Assembly (NCBI GenBank): GCA_001442925.1
Contig: LDXX01000001.1
Span: 214,521-278,520 of the forward strand
Source: Candidatus Kryptonium thompsonii
GTDB lineage: Bacteria; Bacteroidota; Ignavibacteria; Kryptoniales; Kryptoniaceae
DNA length: 64,000 nt
Direction: 5' to 3'
Shown: positions 27,539 through 36,937 of the stretch, one piece after another
Layout of the letters: every line of letters starts with the position of its first letter
Position numbering within the stretch: the stretch's first letter is position 1
Notes under the pieces: model-generated
Databases searched by the model: none
Told to the model about the DNA's origin: nothing
The model's input: the letters and a program-made list of their open reading frames with translations, nothing else
Translations under genes and position numbers: made by a program

Positions 27539-29301
27539 TGTTTACCCCCTGTATTTGTTTCTTTTTCCTTAACCGTAGAAGTTTCTTCTTCGGTAGGATT
27601 TATAAAGCCAGTTAAGAATGCAAGGGCTTTTTCTTGAAAGGAAATCTCTTCGCTTTCTGTTAATAGAGAGAATAGGTTTTCTGGGACAGGTTTTTTATAT
27701 ACGACAAAAAGTCTTAAAAGTTCATGATAAAAATCTTCCTTTCTACCACCCCTAATTAATGTTAAAAATCTCTGGGAGATATGAAAACGTTTCTCCTGAT
27801 CAATTTCCTCGATTGAAAAACTTCTTCTACTCACTGCTTGAATACTTTTTAATATGCCATAAGATTTTTCAGCGCTCATATTTAACCTCCTTTTTTGATT
27901 TATTAAAAATTCCAGTAAAATTAAACTCCAAATAGGCAACATATATTTATCCCTCTCACTTAGTTTCTCAGATAACATTTTAAAAGCAATGTGAATTAAG
28001 GGCTTTTTTTCAATAAGTCTCTTTAATATTTCGGTAGAAAGATATACAGAATTGCCTTTATAGATCTCATATAAAAAAGAAAGATTATTTAAAAGCGTGT
28101 CGAGTTTAAATTCGCTAAAAATTTCCGAAAATGCTTTATCGATGTTAAAGTAAACAAACTTAGGTTTTGCTTGATCTTTCCGCGCTGATACTTTGATTTC
28201 AGCAAAATATGTATTTTCTAATAACCATCGCGTTTTCTTCTTCGCTAACTGGAGAATTAACTCAAAGGATTTAAAATAAGTATTTATTTTTTCAGTAAAT
28301 ATTCCGAGGTGGAATTTGTCCAGTAGTGTTTGAAGTTTGTTGTTAACAGAAAATACTTCCTCAAAAGATGGATAATTGACAAAAATATAGTCTGTTCCAT
28401 CCAATTCCCTCATCTGCCAAGGTTTTAAGTTAAAGCCCGCAAACGCGCAAAGAAGAATAAGCTGACATAAATGACACTTTCTGTTATAAGAGACGCCATT
28501 CATAGCATAATAATTATAGAAATTAGCAAAAGTATTACTACTGATACCTAAAATAGAGAAATCACCTTCGCTAAGTTCTGAAAGACCTTCTTCTGGATAA
28601 TTTTTGCCACATAAAATGCATAAATTATCTCCATTTTCTCTATTAAGCATTTCAAGTATTGGGTTTAAATATCTTTCTTTAAAATCTTCAGGCCTTTTTA
28701 AATTTTCTCCTTTTGGATTTGCAATTACTACCTTATTGAAATAGAACCGCCCCAAAAAATCTGCTTGTGCTTTGAAGTCAAAAACAGAAAAACAAATATC
28801 GGCAAAATATTTATTGATATTATCTACAATTTCCTTTATCTTTCTTCTTTCTTTTTTAGTGTTTAGTGACTTCTTTAACTCTCTCACGATTTCTTTGACC
28901 TTTCGCATAGACTCAGTTTTTATATTCAAAACCTCTTTCCTAAAAGTGCTCCACTTTTTATTTCCTTTAAGATTGAAAACTCTTCTTTGAATTCCGTTTT
29001 CCAGTTCTTGAATTTTAGATATTATTTTATTGCTCTCTTTGTTTTTTAATCCTTTTGCAAAATTTATAATCTCTTTTAGATTGAGGTTTTGTAATAAATA
29101 GAGTTTGGATGCATATTCAAAATAGTATATCTCAAAACCATCTAACGCAGAGATTTCAACTTCAACACTTCCATCCCCCTTAAATTCAAATGCCCTCCTC
29201 TTTCCCCCAAACTCCAACACCCTCAAAAACCCCACAACCCCTGCATTATATAACCAGTTTGAGGGATAGAGGGTTATCTTCCGTTCTTTTTCAACGGCCA
29301 T
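27535..29301 (-). CDS. cas8b: CRISPR-associated large subunit Cas8b (Cst1-like)
   Basis: Large subunit of type I-B Cascade, expected to recognise the PAM and recruit Cas3. The 588 residues begin with the Cst1-type segment YPSNWLYNAGVVGFLRVLE (12-30) and carry a zinc ribbon with Cys228/Cys231 and Cys276/Cys279 (CILC and CHLC), as in Cas8b1/Cst1. The rest is Lys-rich and poorly conserved. This, with Cst2-type Cas7 and Cas5t, places the locus in the I-B Tneap/Cst group rather than the Hmari (Csh) group. Confidence 0.93.
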   Translation of the reverse strand: MAVEKERKITLYPSNWLYNAGVVGFLRVLEFGGKRRAFEFKGDGSVEVEISALDGFEIYYFEYASKLYLLQNLNLKEIINFAKGLKNKESNKIISKIQELENGIQRRVFNLKGNKKWSTFRKEVLNIKTESMRKVKEIVRELKKSLNTKKERRKIKEIVDNINKYFADICFSVFDFKAQADFLGRFYFNKVVIANPKGENLKRPEDFKERYLNPILEMLNRENGDNLCILCGKNYPEEGLSELSEGDFSILGISSNTFANFYNYYAMNGVSYNRKCHLCQLILLCAFAGFNLKPWQMRELDGTDYIFVNYPSFEEVFSVNNKLQTLLDKFHLGIFTEKINTYFKSFELILQLAKKKTRWLLENTYFAEIKVSARKDQAKPKFVYFNIDKAFSEIFSEFKLDTLLNNLSFLYEIYKGNSVYLSTEILKRLIEKKPLIHIAFKMLSEKLSERDKYMLPIWSLILLEFLINQKRRLNMSAEKSYGILKSIQAVSRRSFSIEEIDQEKRFHISQRFLTLIRGGRKEDFYHELLRLFVVYKKPVPENLFSLLTESEEISFQEKALAFLTGFINPTEEETSTVKEKETNTGGKQ

Positions 29302-29323
29302 AGTTGGTTTTAGCTTGTTTATT

Positions 29324-30067
29324 TTACACTTCCCTTACAAGATCAATCATTCCAAAACCTTCACCCCTTCTTGAACCAAGCCCCGCTTTGTTTATGAGAT
29401 TCAAAACATCAACAGGCGCACTAAGATAAAATACACCTGTAAACCCCGGAAATTTTAAATCACCGTATTTAGTCATATGCTTGACAACGACCCTCTTCAA
29501 CTTCACCGGTTTAAACTCAACTTCAACCGAATCAATCCCAATTAAATTTCTAGCAAGTTCATTTACATTAAACCTAAACGCCTCATCAAAATCCTCATCC
29601 CCGCTAAAATTCTCACACTTGGGACAAAGATAATGCTTCTCATTTTTATGACTTCTTATCAAAACAGGGGCAAGGGTTCTAAATATAGCCGAATCTTTTC
29701 TTATCTCTTGTTTATTCAAAACCCTTATCGACGAAACCTCAAAACTTTGCTGGTAAATGTTTAATCTCTTATTCTTCACAAGATAGTTATAGATGTAAAT
29801 CTCATACACTAAATCAAACGAGCTAAATTTAAACTCTACCGGCTTTGTAAAAAAGATTTTGTCTTCAATTATCTCTATCTCATCCCCAAATGTTACAGCA
29901 AATGTATATGGCTTAACAGTTCTCCTACCGAAGATAAGTTCATATTGCTCCCCTGCCTCGCTTTGGATGGCGCTTTTAATAATTGACATGAAACCCGGCC
30001 TGTAATCAACGGGTAAGTGAACCCCGCCTTCATTTGAAGCTTCTGCCTTTAAAATACTCAGAAGCAA
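29324..30067 (-). CDS. cas6: CRISPR repeat endoribonuclease Cas6
   Basis: Cuts pre-crRNA within the repeat. The 247 residues end with the Cas6 glycine-rich loop GLGSRRGEGFGMIDLV (about 227-242); a CPKC pair near 148 may be structural. The start appears to be TTG at 30065-30067, supported by Shine-Dalgarno AGGAGG about 8 bases upstream and by the Cas6-like beginning LLSILKAE; no ATG fits. First gene of the operon, so the 57 bases upstream (30068-30124) should hold any cas promoter, though I could not identify a convincing one. Confidence 0.93.
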   Translation of the reverse strand: MLLSILKAEASNEGGVHLPVDYRPGFMSIIKSAIQSEAGEQYELIFGRRTVKPYTFAVTFGDEIEIIEDKIFFTKPVEFKFSSFDLVYEIYIYNYLVKNKRLNIYQQSFEVSSIRVLNKQEIRKDSAIFRTLAPVLIRSHKNEKHYLCPKCENFSGDEDFDEAFRFNVNELARNLIGIDSVEVEFKPVKLKRVVVKHMTKYGDLKFPGFTGVFYLSAPVDVLNLINKAGLGSRRGEGFGMIDLVREV

Positions 30068-30124
30068 AAGCTTTCCCTCCTATATTTCACTTGTTAACAA
30101 ATTTAATCAAAGTCTTTTAATTTG

Positions 30125-31003
30125 TCAAGGTCTCTCACATGAGAACTCAATCCAATTTCTCGCAAATGGATTAAACCCCGGCGTTTTCCCCTTAACCTGG
30201 GATAGGATCGTTTTCACTGCTAATTCAAGCGCGCCACTCTTTTGCTCAAGTGTGAAGTTTTCAGTATCCTCCATATCAATGAAAACACCCTCGATAAATG
30301 CATCATACTTGCAAATTGCAAGCATAGCACTTTCACTTAGCTCAACTCTAACGCTGTTAACTTCAATTACATTAAAATCCGCATTTATCAGTTTTCTCTT
30401 GTAATCATCGATGGACAAAATTTCAAATTGGGTTGATTCTTTGCTTCGTTTTTTACCCAAGGATTGAAAGGCGATAAGTTTCAACATGCCCCAAAATTTT
30501 ACAGTATCCGGGGTGTAAGATTCCTTTGTGAAAGTGCTGTTCATAAAAAGTTTACCACCAGGTTTCAAAACTTTAGATATAGCATTTAAAGATTCCTGCT
30601 TACCCGAATCAGTTGGAATTTCATGGATTGCGTTACAGAAATAGGCGATATCAACACTTTCTAAAGGGATAAAATTTGGTATATCCTGCGCGATGCATTC
30701 ATAAAACTCAACCTTCGTTTCTCCAAACGATTTCACTTTATTTTTCGCTATCTCCAGCGATGCAAAATTTGGATCAATGCCAATGATTTTACACTTTCTT
30801 CCATTTACTTTATTTAGCAAAATAGATGTTATCAACCCAGTCCCACATGCGACATCAAGCACAGTTAATTCATCTCCTGAAAAGACCCATTCAATTGGGA
30901 AAGTCCTTTCGATAAATTTTAAATTTACATCTTGATATTCCTTCTGTTGGCTGAAAGTATCAAAATTAAAATAAGCCCTCTGTTCTGATTTGAATATCTC
31001 CAT
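30125..31003 (-). CDS. SAM-dependent class I methyltransferase, substrate unknown
   Basis: The 292-residue protein has a Rossmann methyltransferase core: motif I TVLDVACGTGLITSILL near 47-63, acidic motif II IIGIDPNFASL near 74-84, motif IV SVDIAYFCNAIHEIP near 118-132 and post-motif LKPGGKLFMNSTF. The core resembles UbiE/Methyltransf_11/25 enzymes, which act on small molecules. It starts behind GAGGAAA. It lies between the T9SS cluster and cas6 on the same strand; no link to CRISPR is established. Confidence 0.85.
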   Translation of the reverse strand: MEIFKSEQRAYFNFDTFSQQKEYQDVNLKFIERTFPIEWVFSGDELTVLDVACGTGLITSILLNKVNGRKCKIIGIDPNFASLEIAKNKVKSFGETKVEFYECIAQDIPNFIPLESVDIAYFCNAIHEIPTDSGKQESLNAISKVLKPGGKLFMNSTFTKESYTPDTVKFWGMLKLIAFQSLGKKRSKESTQFEILSIDDYKRKLINADFNVIEVNSVRVELSESAMLAICKYDAFIEGVFIDMEDTENFTLEQKSGALELAVKTILSQVKGKTPGFNPFARNWIEFSCERP

Positions 31004-31059
31004 GGTATTTCCTCAATTTCTTGTTATAATACTTAAAGGTGCAAAATTAAAAATTTAAA

Positions 31060-32004
31060 TCAAAATTCGGCGCCCAAGCCGACCCTTACCACGGAACCAA
31101 GGCGGTTAAAGTTAAGGTAGGCGAAGTCAAGATTAACAGGTATTCCAACATTTAACCCACTTAGCCCAAATCCGAAGGTGAAGCTCTCTTCGTCGTAATT
31201 TAGTTTATACCCGCCCCTTAAACTCAACAGATTTTTATATGTATATTCAATGCCAAAATTTAGTTTCTCTGGGGAATCGCTTGGATGCAAAGCCTCCACC
31301 GAAATTGAGAGTCTAGTCGGCGAGCTATGTTCACCTATAATTTCACCTGCCACGCCAAGTTTAAAAATTGACGGCATTTTAAATGAATCGCCAATATACT
31401 TGCTATCAACTCCAAAGTTTTGAATTGCCCCGGCTATCCTAAAACTTTTAAACCCAGTAAAGTAAAGGATGCCAACATCAAAAACGAAATTATCGGATTT
31501 ATAAATCCATATCTTTTCCCTCACATATTTTACAAATCCTCCAAATGAAAATCTATCTGTCAACATTTTTGCATAAGAAACTCCAAGCGCAAGAGCATTT
31601 GCCGAGAATGACTCTGTTATTATATAATTTCCAGGTTGATCTGGATTTGCGTTTACAGTTCCCTGCATTGTCCCAAAATCCATCCGAATGAAACCGATCC
31701 CCAAAACCCCAAGATTCCCAACTCTTAATGTATAAGCTCCGGCTTGATGTTTTGTGTCAGCAAGCCAATTGGCAAAAGTGAAGTTTACAGAGTTTCGCTT
31801 AGACATAAACCCGGTAAGAGCCGGATTAATAAAAATTGCATCGGCTCCAGTGTAGAACAACGCAACCCCAGCATCGCCAATTCCACTTGCCTTCGCACTT
31901 ACGGGAATTTCAAGAAAAACATAACCAGTTGTTCCAACTTTTTTAAAATCCTGAGAAATGGCAAATGCACTACTCAACAATAAAACAAGGAAAAACTTTT
32001 TCAT
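31060..32004 (-). CDS. PorV/PorQ-family outer-membrane beta-barrel (T9SS-associated type)
   Basis: A 314-residue exported protein: signal peptide about 1-18, then the family opening VGTTGYVFLEIPVSAKASGIGDAGVALFYTGADAIFINPAL, followed by alternating beta-strands and a C-terminal aromatic strand, as in FadL-like PorV/PorQ proteins. PorV shuttles T9SS cargo to the attachment complex in Bacteroidetes. Adjacency to T9SS cargo genes supports a related role, but the family also has members of unknown function. It follows the 673-residue cargo by 19 bp. Confidence 0.85.
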   Translation of the reverse strand: MKKFFLVLLLSSAFAISQDFKKVGTTGYVFLEIPVSAKASGIGDAGVALFYTGADAIFINPALTGFMSKRNSVNFTFANWLADTKHQAGAYTLRVGNLGVLGIGFIRMDFGTMQGTVNANPDQPGNYIITESFSANALALGVSYAKMLTDRFSFGGFVKYVREKIWIYKSDNFVFDVGILYFTGFKSFRIAGAIQNFGVDSKYIGDSFKMPSIFKLGVAGEIIGEHSSPTRLSISVEALHPSDSPEKLNFGIEYTYKNLLSLRGGYKLNYDEESFTFGFGLSGLNVGIPVNLDFAYLNFNRLGSVVRVGLGAEF

Positions 32005-32023
32005 CTTTAAACTCCTAATTCTT

Positions 32024-34045
32024 TTATCTTATTATTGCAAATTTCCCAATTTTTTTCTTTCCATCCGGAGTCTCAACGTGATAGATATAAATTCCACTCT
32101 CAACATATTGACCATAATCCGTGACCTGATTCCACGATGCTATTCCAGAACCATCGTTATGATTAATTGTTTTAACAAGATCACCTCGTATCGTGTAAAT
32201 TCTTATCGCGCATGGACTCGGTATATTAACAAATTGAATCACATCCACATCCCTTGGGTTAACAAATCCAGATCTCGCGATGAACGGATTTGGCACGACA
32301 AGGATTTTATCAAGCTCACTTGTGGCTGGTATCGTCGCCTTAAATGGAACTACCATTCTGTTTGCGAAAATTGAGCTCTCCATCGGCGGAACCCTATTAG
32401 AATTAGTCTCTGGGAAACGAGCATTTAGATTTGGTGGCCATGAAGCATGCCCTGTGTCATAACTTGTAATTGAATAATAATAACTGAAACCAATTGTCAC
32501 AGTAGTGTCAACGAATTTATACTTGCGTTTGCTTGGATCATAAAATTGTGTATCGCCTTTTTTAATATCCGCTATAAGTTCCCACGGCCCGATGGGCAAA
32601 TAATTTGAACGATAAATTCTATAACCAACAAGATCATAAGCCTCACTCCCTGAATAGTCTCTGTCCGGTATAGCTTCAACTGAATCATACCATTCAATTA
32701 CATTCGCAATCACCCCCTCTTTTTCATCAAAAAGCCTTACTGTAAAGTTTGGTGTGGGAGGTGGATCAGGGACATTATATCCATTTTCATAATTGAACTG
32801 GGCACGACGGGCATTTTTTAAAAGTTCACTGTATCCTCTATTTCCAACCGTTGATGCACCGGTATTTGGGTCTATTGCTTCTTTATATGAAATCCCACCG
32901 ATAACCTCTGCAGTTACAATTTTTATCGTATCTCCCGGATTTAATGTCCAAGGTCCAAGCGAAACAAGAGACCACATCCTTCGGGTTGTCCATAGCGGAT
33001 CACCCGGAGAAACAACCGGGCTTGATGCATTCCTTGGATCCTTACAGATCGCATATCTTCCCTCAAGCCCAATGCCTGCGGTTCCAAATGGTCCATAAAG
33101 GTCAATTCTATCGTCAGCTGCAGACCAAGCGTAACCATTTATTCTATTTGCCCTTCCGGAACTATCCGGTGAAATGTAGATAAACTTCAAGCCCGGATAT
33201 CCCGGTGCAAGCCATTCACCTTTTCTTTGTGGTCCCCCTTCGCTATAATATCCATATTTTTCGTTTCTTCCTGTGGTCGCTGGAAAATCATCAGCATAAC
33301 CAAAGAGCAATCTCTCAGTCGGGATGAAAAAGAAACGATTATTTCTTGCTCCCTCGCTATATTGCGGATAAAATAAAACCCTCCATGCTCGCGAGTTTAT
33401 TGAGAAAGCATAGGTGAAAAGAACATACATTTTGTAAATGGTGGCGTTATAAAGACCAAATTTATCACCAGGGGAAAGTTCATTGCTTATATTTTTTATC
33501 ACATACTCAATTATGATGTAATTTTCATCGGCTTGAGAACCACTCCACTGCATAGCCTTTCTCTCAACTCTTATAGGCAAAGGTTTATCACCTTGATATT
33601 GCGGTTGGTAATTTGGGTTATATTCCCACACGCTTTCAATAATCTCTTCGGGACCTGAAAAATTGACCTGCCAATGGTTTTCAATTTTATGATGTTTTTT
33701 GACTATATACTTCGCCCCCGGCTCCGGCGAAACAGATCCAGCATATAACGCCCAATCTTCCGCAGCGATAACTTTTCCACTTGAGTCAAGTCCAGCAATT
33801 ATCAAACCGCCTGAGACAAGATGTGAAGCTGGACCACCGATGTCAGCACCAATCCATTCGGGATCGAATCCGGGCCAATCCATACCATAATTTATCCTTT
33901 GCCAATTGTTAAAAGGTGGACAAATTTTCCCATAATAAAATGACTCCCATAACATCCCCCTTTTAAAGTAAAGAAGTGGTGCCGAAACTTGAGCTGATAA
34001 AAATGTTGCAATTAGAAGAAGGAAAAACAGAATTTTTAATCTCAT
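32024..34045 (-). CDS. Secreted protein with T9SS-type C-terminal sorting domain
   Basis: The 673 residues start with a clear signal peptide (LKILFFLLLIATFLSA, about 3-18). The body has no domain I can name with certainty; it is rich in Trp, Tyr, Gly and Pro and includes a fibronectin-like DLVGYRIYRSNYLPIGPWELI segment near 465-490. The C-terminal 90 residues (VVPNPFIARSG, IRIYTIRGDLVKTI, YVESGIYIYHVETPDGKKKIGKFAIIR) form a T9SS/FlgD-like sorting domain. The neighbours (TonB receptor upstream, PorV-like downstream) suggest a surface protein of one envelope cluster. Confidence 0.85.
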   Translation of the reverse strand: MRLKILFFLLLIATFLSAQVSAPLLYFKRGMLWESFYYGKICPPFNNWQRINYGMDWPGFDPEWIGADIGGPASHLVSGGLIIAGLDSSGKVIAAEDWALYAGSVSPEPGAKYIVKKHHKIENHWQVNFSGPEEIIESVWEYNPNYQPQYQGDKPLPIRVERKAMQWSGSQADENYIIIEYVIKNISNELSPGDKFGLYNATIYKMYVLFTYAFSINSRAWRVLFYPQYSEGARNNRFFFIPTERLLFGYADDFPATTGRNEKYGYYSEGGPQRKGEWLAPGYPGLKFIYISPDSSGRANRINGYAWSAADDRIDLYGPFGTAGIGLEGRYAICKDPRNASSPVVSPGDPLWTTRRMWSLVSLGPWTLNPGDTIKIVTAEVIGGISYKEAIDPNTGASTVGNRGYSELLKNARRAQFNYENGYNVPDPPPTPNFTVRLFDEKEGVIANVIEWYDSVEAIPDRDYSGSEAYDLVGYRIYRSNYLPIGPWELIADIKKGDTQFYDPSKRKYKFVDTTVTIGFSYYYSITSYDTGHASWPPNLNARFPETNSNRVPPMESSIFANRMVVPFKATIPATSELDKILVVPNPFIARSGFVNPRDVDVIQFVNIPSPCAIRIYTIRGDLVKTINHNDGSGIASWNQVTDYGQYVESGIYIYHVETPDGKKKIGKFAIIR

Positions 34046-34063
34046 CTTGGGGCAAATTTTATT

Positions 34064-36925
34064 TTAAAAGCCGAAACCGATTGTAAAGTAAATTTCTCTT
34101 GGAACATTTCGATATGTTGTAAAGTAGTTAAATTTATAACTTGCCCTTGGATTTAATGGGTCCTCGCCCGGTTTCAACATATCCGGAGTTATGTTTCTCT
34201 CAACCCAATCCCTTAAATCGTCCTGGGATGAGAAAGGCGTAAGCCATCTGTTGTTAAACAAGTTCATTATCCTAACGCCAAGCAACAAACTTTGTTTACC
34301 AAAGTATATCCTTTTCGTCAAGTTGAGATCGAACTTTGCTTCAAGTGGATAACGGCGATTGTTCACTACATCTTTAAACTCATCATAACTTGTCACATAA
34401 GTAAATGGTGTCCCACTTTGAGCAGTATATGTTAAACTTATGTTAAAATCTGAAAATGGTTTAACACCCAAAATTTCAATTCCACCACCTTTTTCAACGC
34501 TATAATTTACGAGTGCTCTAAACGTATGAGTTCTATCATCGTAAGATAAGAAATCATTTGCTTGATTTCTCTCCTGGTAATTTCTCGGATCATTCGGATC
34601 ATCCGACCATATAGCCAGGGGACCGTAATATCCAAATGTAGTTCTCGACAAACTATAAGTTAACCTATAACCCCATCTGCCAGGAGCAACTTTATCAATC
34701 GTTATTTCAATTCCCTTCGATGCGCCGTAAGAATTATTTTCATAAGTTAAATACCTCTTGTTTCTCCTTATCCCTGCACTTGGAGCATAGACGTATAGAG
34801 TGCCAACTTGCTTGACCCTGTCATTATAATAAGCAACGATGTCAATTCTATGTGTATTTTTATAACTGTGTTGTAAGCCAAATTCATAACTTATCGTCTG
34901 CTTTGGTCCAAGGTTTCCATTACCATAGGCTATCCAACCAAGTTCAGTCGTTTTCATCAATGCTTCTTTAAACGTCGGCATCGAATAGAAATGTCCATAC
35001 TGCAACCTAAAAGCGGTGTTTTCACCTATTGGAAATGAAATTCCAAACCTTGGGGAAATCCTAAAATGAGCCTTGGTGTGCTTTGTCCTCGGATCACCGA
35101 TCGCTTCAGCGCCAAGAGCTGGATAAAATGGATTAAATCTATCGTACGGAATTTCTGTGTTAAAATTATAACCATCGGCTCTAACGCCAATATTCGCAAC
35201 CATACCTTCATACTCAAATCTACTTTGAATATAGCCAGCGATATAATAAGGATATGCTTTGTAATACTCCGCATAACCAGTCCTTGAGATAAAAGCGTTC
35301 GCTGCAAAACTTGAAACCGCATTGTAATATGTATCCCAGTAGTTTAACTTAAAACCAGCTTTTAACTGTAATCTTGTTGTTACTTGATTTGTGTAATCAC
35401 CATAGACGCTCCAAGCGTCGGTCCTCGCATCTTGCCCATAAAGCGTCGTAAATGAATAAACAGTTCTATAACCTTCATCCCATGGTCCAGGTGGAATCGA
35501 CCACACATCATCCCTTAAATAACTTGGTCTTTGAGGCACGGGCAGAACTAAAACAACATATCTTTCCCTTGAGTGATACGCCGTCAGTTCAAAAAATGAT
35601 TGCGGATTTATCGCATATGTCCAAGTAAAACTTTGCGTCGTTGTTATCTCGTCCCTCGGAGAATCAGTAACAAGAACATATTTCCACGCTCCATCTCTTC
35701 CCGCCCAGCGAATGTCATCTGAACCCGAGAATAATCCGCCACGATAATATTGGTATAGACCCATAAGTTTAAACTTATGCTTCGGCGCCGGATTCCAAGA
35801 TAAAGTTAAAGTGTAATTTTGATATACTTGAACTCTTTCAATTGTGGGTATTCTCGTCGGCTTCTCTCTATATTCCGCGGATATAAAAAATCTCAATGCT
35901 TCAGGGCTGGAGCCAAGCGGACCTCCAAAGCCAATTAAAAATCTCCTGTAAGCAAGTTTTCTATAATCATAAACCCCAAGTGGATTTGAGCTTCCGTCTG
36001 GATTTGGTGAATGGTTTTCCACCCACTTACGCCACATCTTGTAAATCCACTCATCCGACGAATCTGGATAAGTTTGTTTCCATCTTTCCAAAGTTCCCCA
36101 CTTTTGCCACTCAACAGTTTCAGGTCCATACAAATACGGTCCCCAATGGTATTGCCCCGGGGGTCTATACTCAAAACGAAATTCACCGGATAATTTTGGA
36201 CCTCCTTCTTTTGTCACAACCTTTACAACACCAGATTGAGCATTCCCATACTCAGCACTGAATCCGCCTGAAATTATCTCCATCTGTGCAACTGCAAGCG
36301 GATTATAATCATATTTCCAAGAATTATTTGATTTATCCCATGCAAAGCTATATCCGGGCACGCCAGTATTTGTAGTCATTTGCTCAACCCCATTTATCAA
36401 AAAGTTTAATTCATAAGCTCCGCCACCGCGAATGCTATACGTTCCATTGGGATTTTGAATTATACCAGCTGTTAATTCAAGGATTTGCTTTAAACCTTCG
36501 ATCGGCGCGCTCTCAATTTCCCGAGACTCTATGTTTACAGATGTTGCTGTCTTATCTTTTTCAATAATCGCTCTTTTCGCTTCAACTATTACAGGCTCAA
36601 CCTCTATCGCCGTCGGTTCGAGTTGAAAGTTAACAGTTGTAGTTCTATCAACATAAACTGCGACATCTTTGACAATCACTTTTTTATATCCAACCATACT
36701 TGCTACCAAATTATATCGCCCCGGTGGAACATTAATAATGAAATACTCACCGTCAAAATTTGCTGCAGCTCCCATCGTCGTTCCCTCAATCAAAACATTT
36801 GCTCCCACAAGTGGCTCGCCCGTCGTTTTATCCGTGATCTTGCCAAAGATTTTCCCTTTCGGGGTTTGTGAAAATAAAACCGAAAAAGATATAACAAGCA
36901 AAACTGTAATTTTCGGTAGCCTCAT
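34064..36925 (-). CDS. TonB-dependent receptor with N-terminal carboxypeptidase-regulatory-like domain
   Basis: Outer-membrane 22-stranded transporter of 953 residues. Order: signal peptide (about 1-19), carboxypeptidase-D regulatory-like domain (GKIFGKITDKTTGEPLVGAN to about 105), plug domain with VEAKRAIIEKDKTATSV and SIRGGGAYELNFLINGVEQ (about 110-240), then the barrel to the C-terminal FTIGFGF strand. The Tyr/Trp/Arg-rich barrel is typical. There is no SusD-like partner, so a SusCD glycan system is not supported; the substrate is unknown. It lies 18 bp upstream of the T9SS cargo gene. Confidence 0.92.
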   Translation of the reverse strand: MRLPKITVLLVISFSVLFSQTPKGKIFGKITDKTTGEPLVGANVLIEGTTMGAAANFDGEYFIINVPPGRYNLVASMVGYKKVIVKDVAVYVDRTTTVNFQLEPTAIEVEPVIVEAKRAIIEKDKTATSVNIESREIESAPIEGLKQILELTAGIIQNPNGTYSIRGGGAYELNFLINGVEQMTTNTGVPGYSFAWDKSNNSWKYDYNPLAVAQMEIISGGFSAEYGNAQSGVVKVVTKEGGPKLSGEFRFEYRPPGQYHWGPYLYGPETVEWQKWGTLERWKQTYPDSSDEWIYKMWRKWVENHSPNPDGSSNPLGVYDYRKLAYRRFLIGFGGPLGSSPEALRFFISAEYREKPTRIPTIERVQVYQNYTLTLSWNPAPKHKFKLMGLYQYYRGGLFSGSDDIRWAGRDGAWKYVLVTDSPRDEITTTQSFTWTYAINPQSFFELTAYHSRERYVVLVLPVPQRPSYLRDDVWSIPPGPWDEGYRTVYSFTTLYGQDARTDAWSVYGDYTNQVTTRLQLKAGFKLNYWDTYYNAVSSFAANAFISRTGYAEYYKAYPYYIAGYIQSRFEYEGMVANIGVRADGYNFNTEIPYDRFNPFYPALGAEAIGDPRTKHTKAHFRISPRFGISFPIGENTAFRLQYGHFYSMPTFKEALMKTTELGWIAYGNGNLGPKQTISYEFGLQHSYKNTHRIDIVAYYNDRVKQVGTLYVYAPSAGIRRNKRYLTYENNSYGASKGIEITIDKVAPGRWGYRLTYSLSRTTFGYYGPLAIWSDDPNDPRNYQERNQANDFLSYDDRTHTFRALVNYSVEKGGGIEILGVKPFSDFNISLTYTAQSGTPFTYVTSYDEFKDVVNNRRYPLEAKFDLNLTKRIYFGKQSLLLGVRIMNLFNNRWLTPFSSQDDLRDWVERNITPDMLKPGEDPLNPRASYKFNYFTTYRNVPREIYFTIGFGF

Positions 36926-36937
36926 GGCTTTAAAAAA

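Noticed and set aside
32280..32310. TTGGCACGACAAGG as a second sigma-54 site
   Set aside because: It lies inside a coding region and lacks any TTGC-like -12 box.
34064..36925. SusC/SusD polysaccharide utilisation pair
   Set aside because: The receptor has a regulatory-like domain but the neighbour (32024-34045) is a T9SS cargo protein, not a SusD-like lipoprotein.
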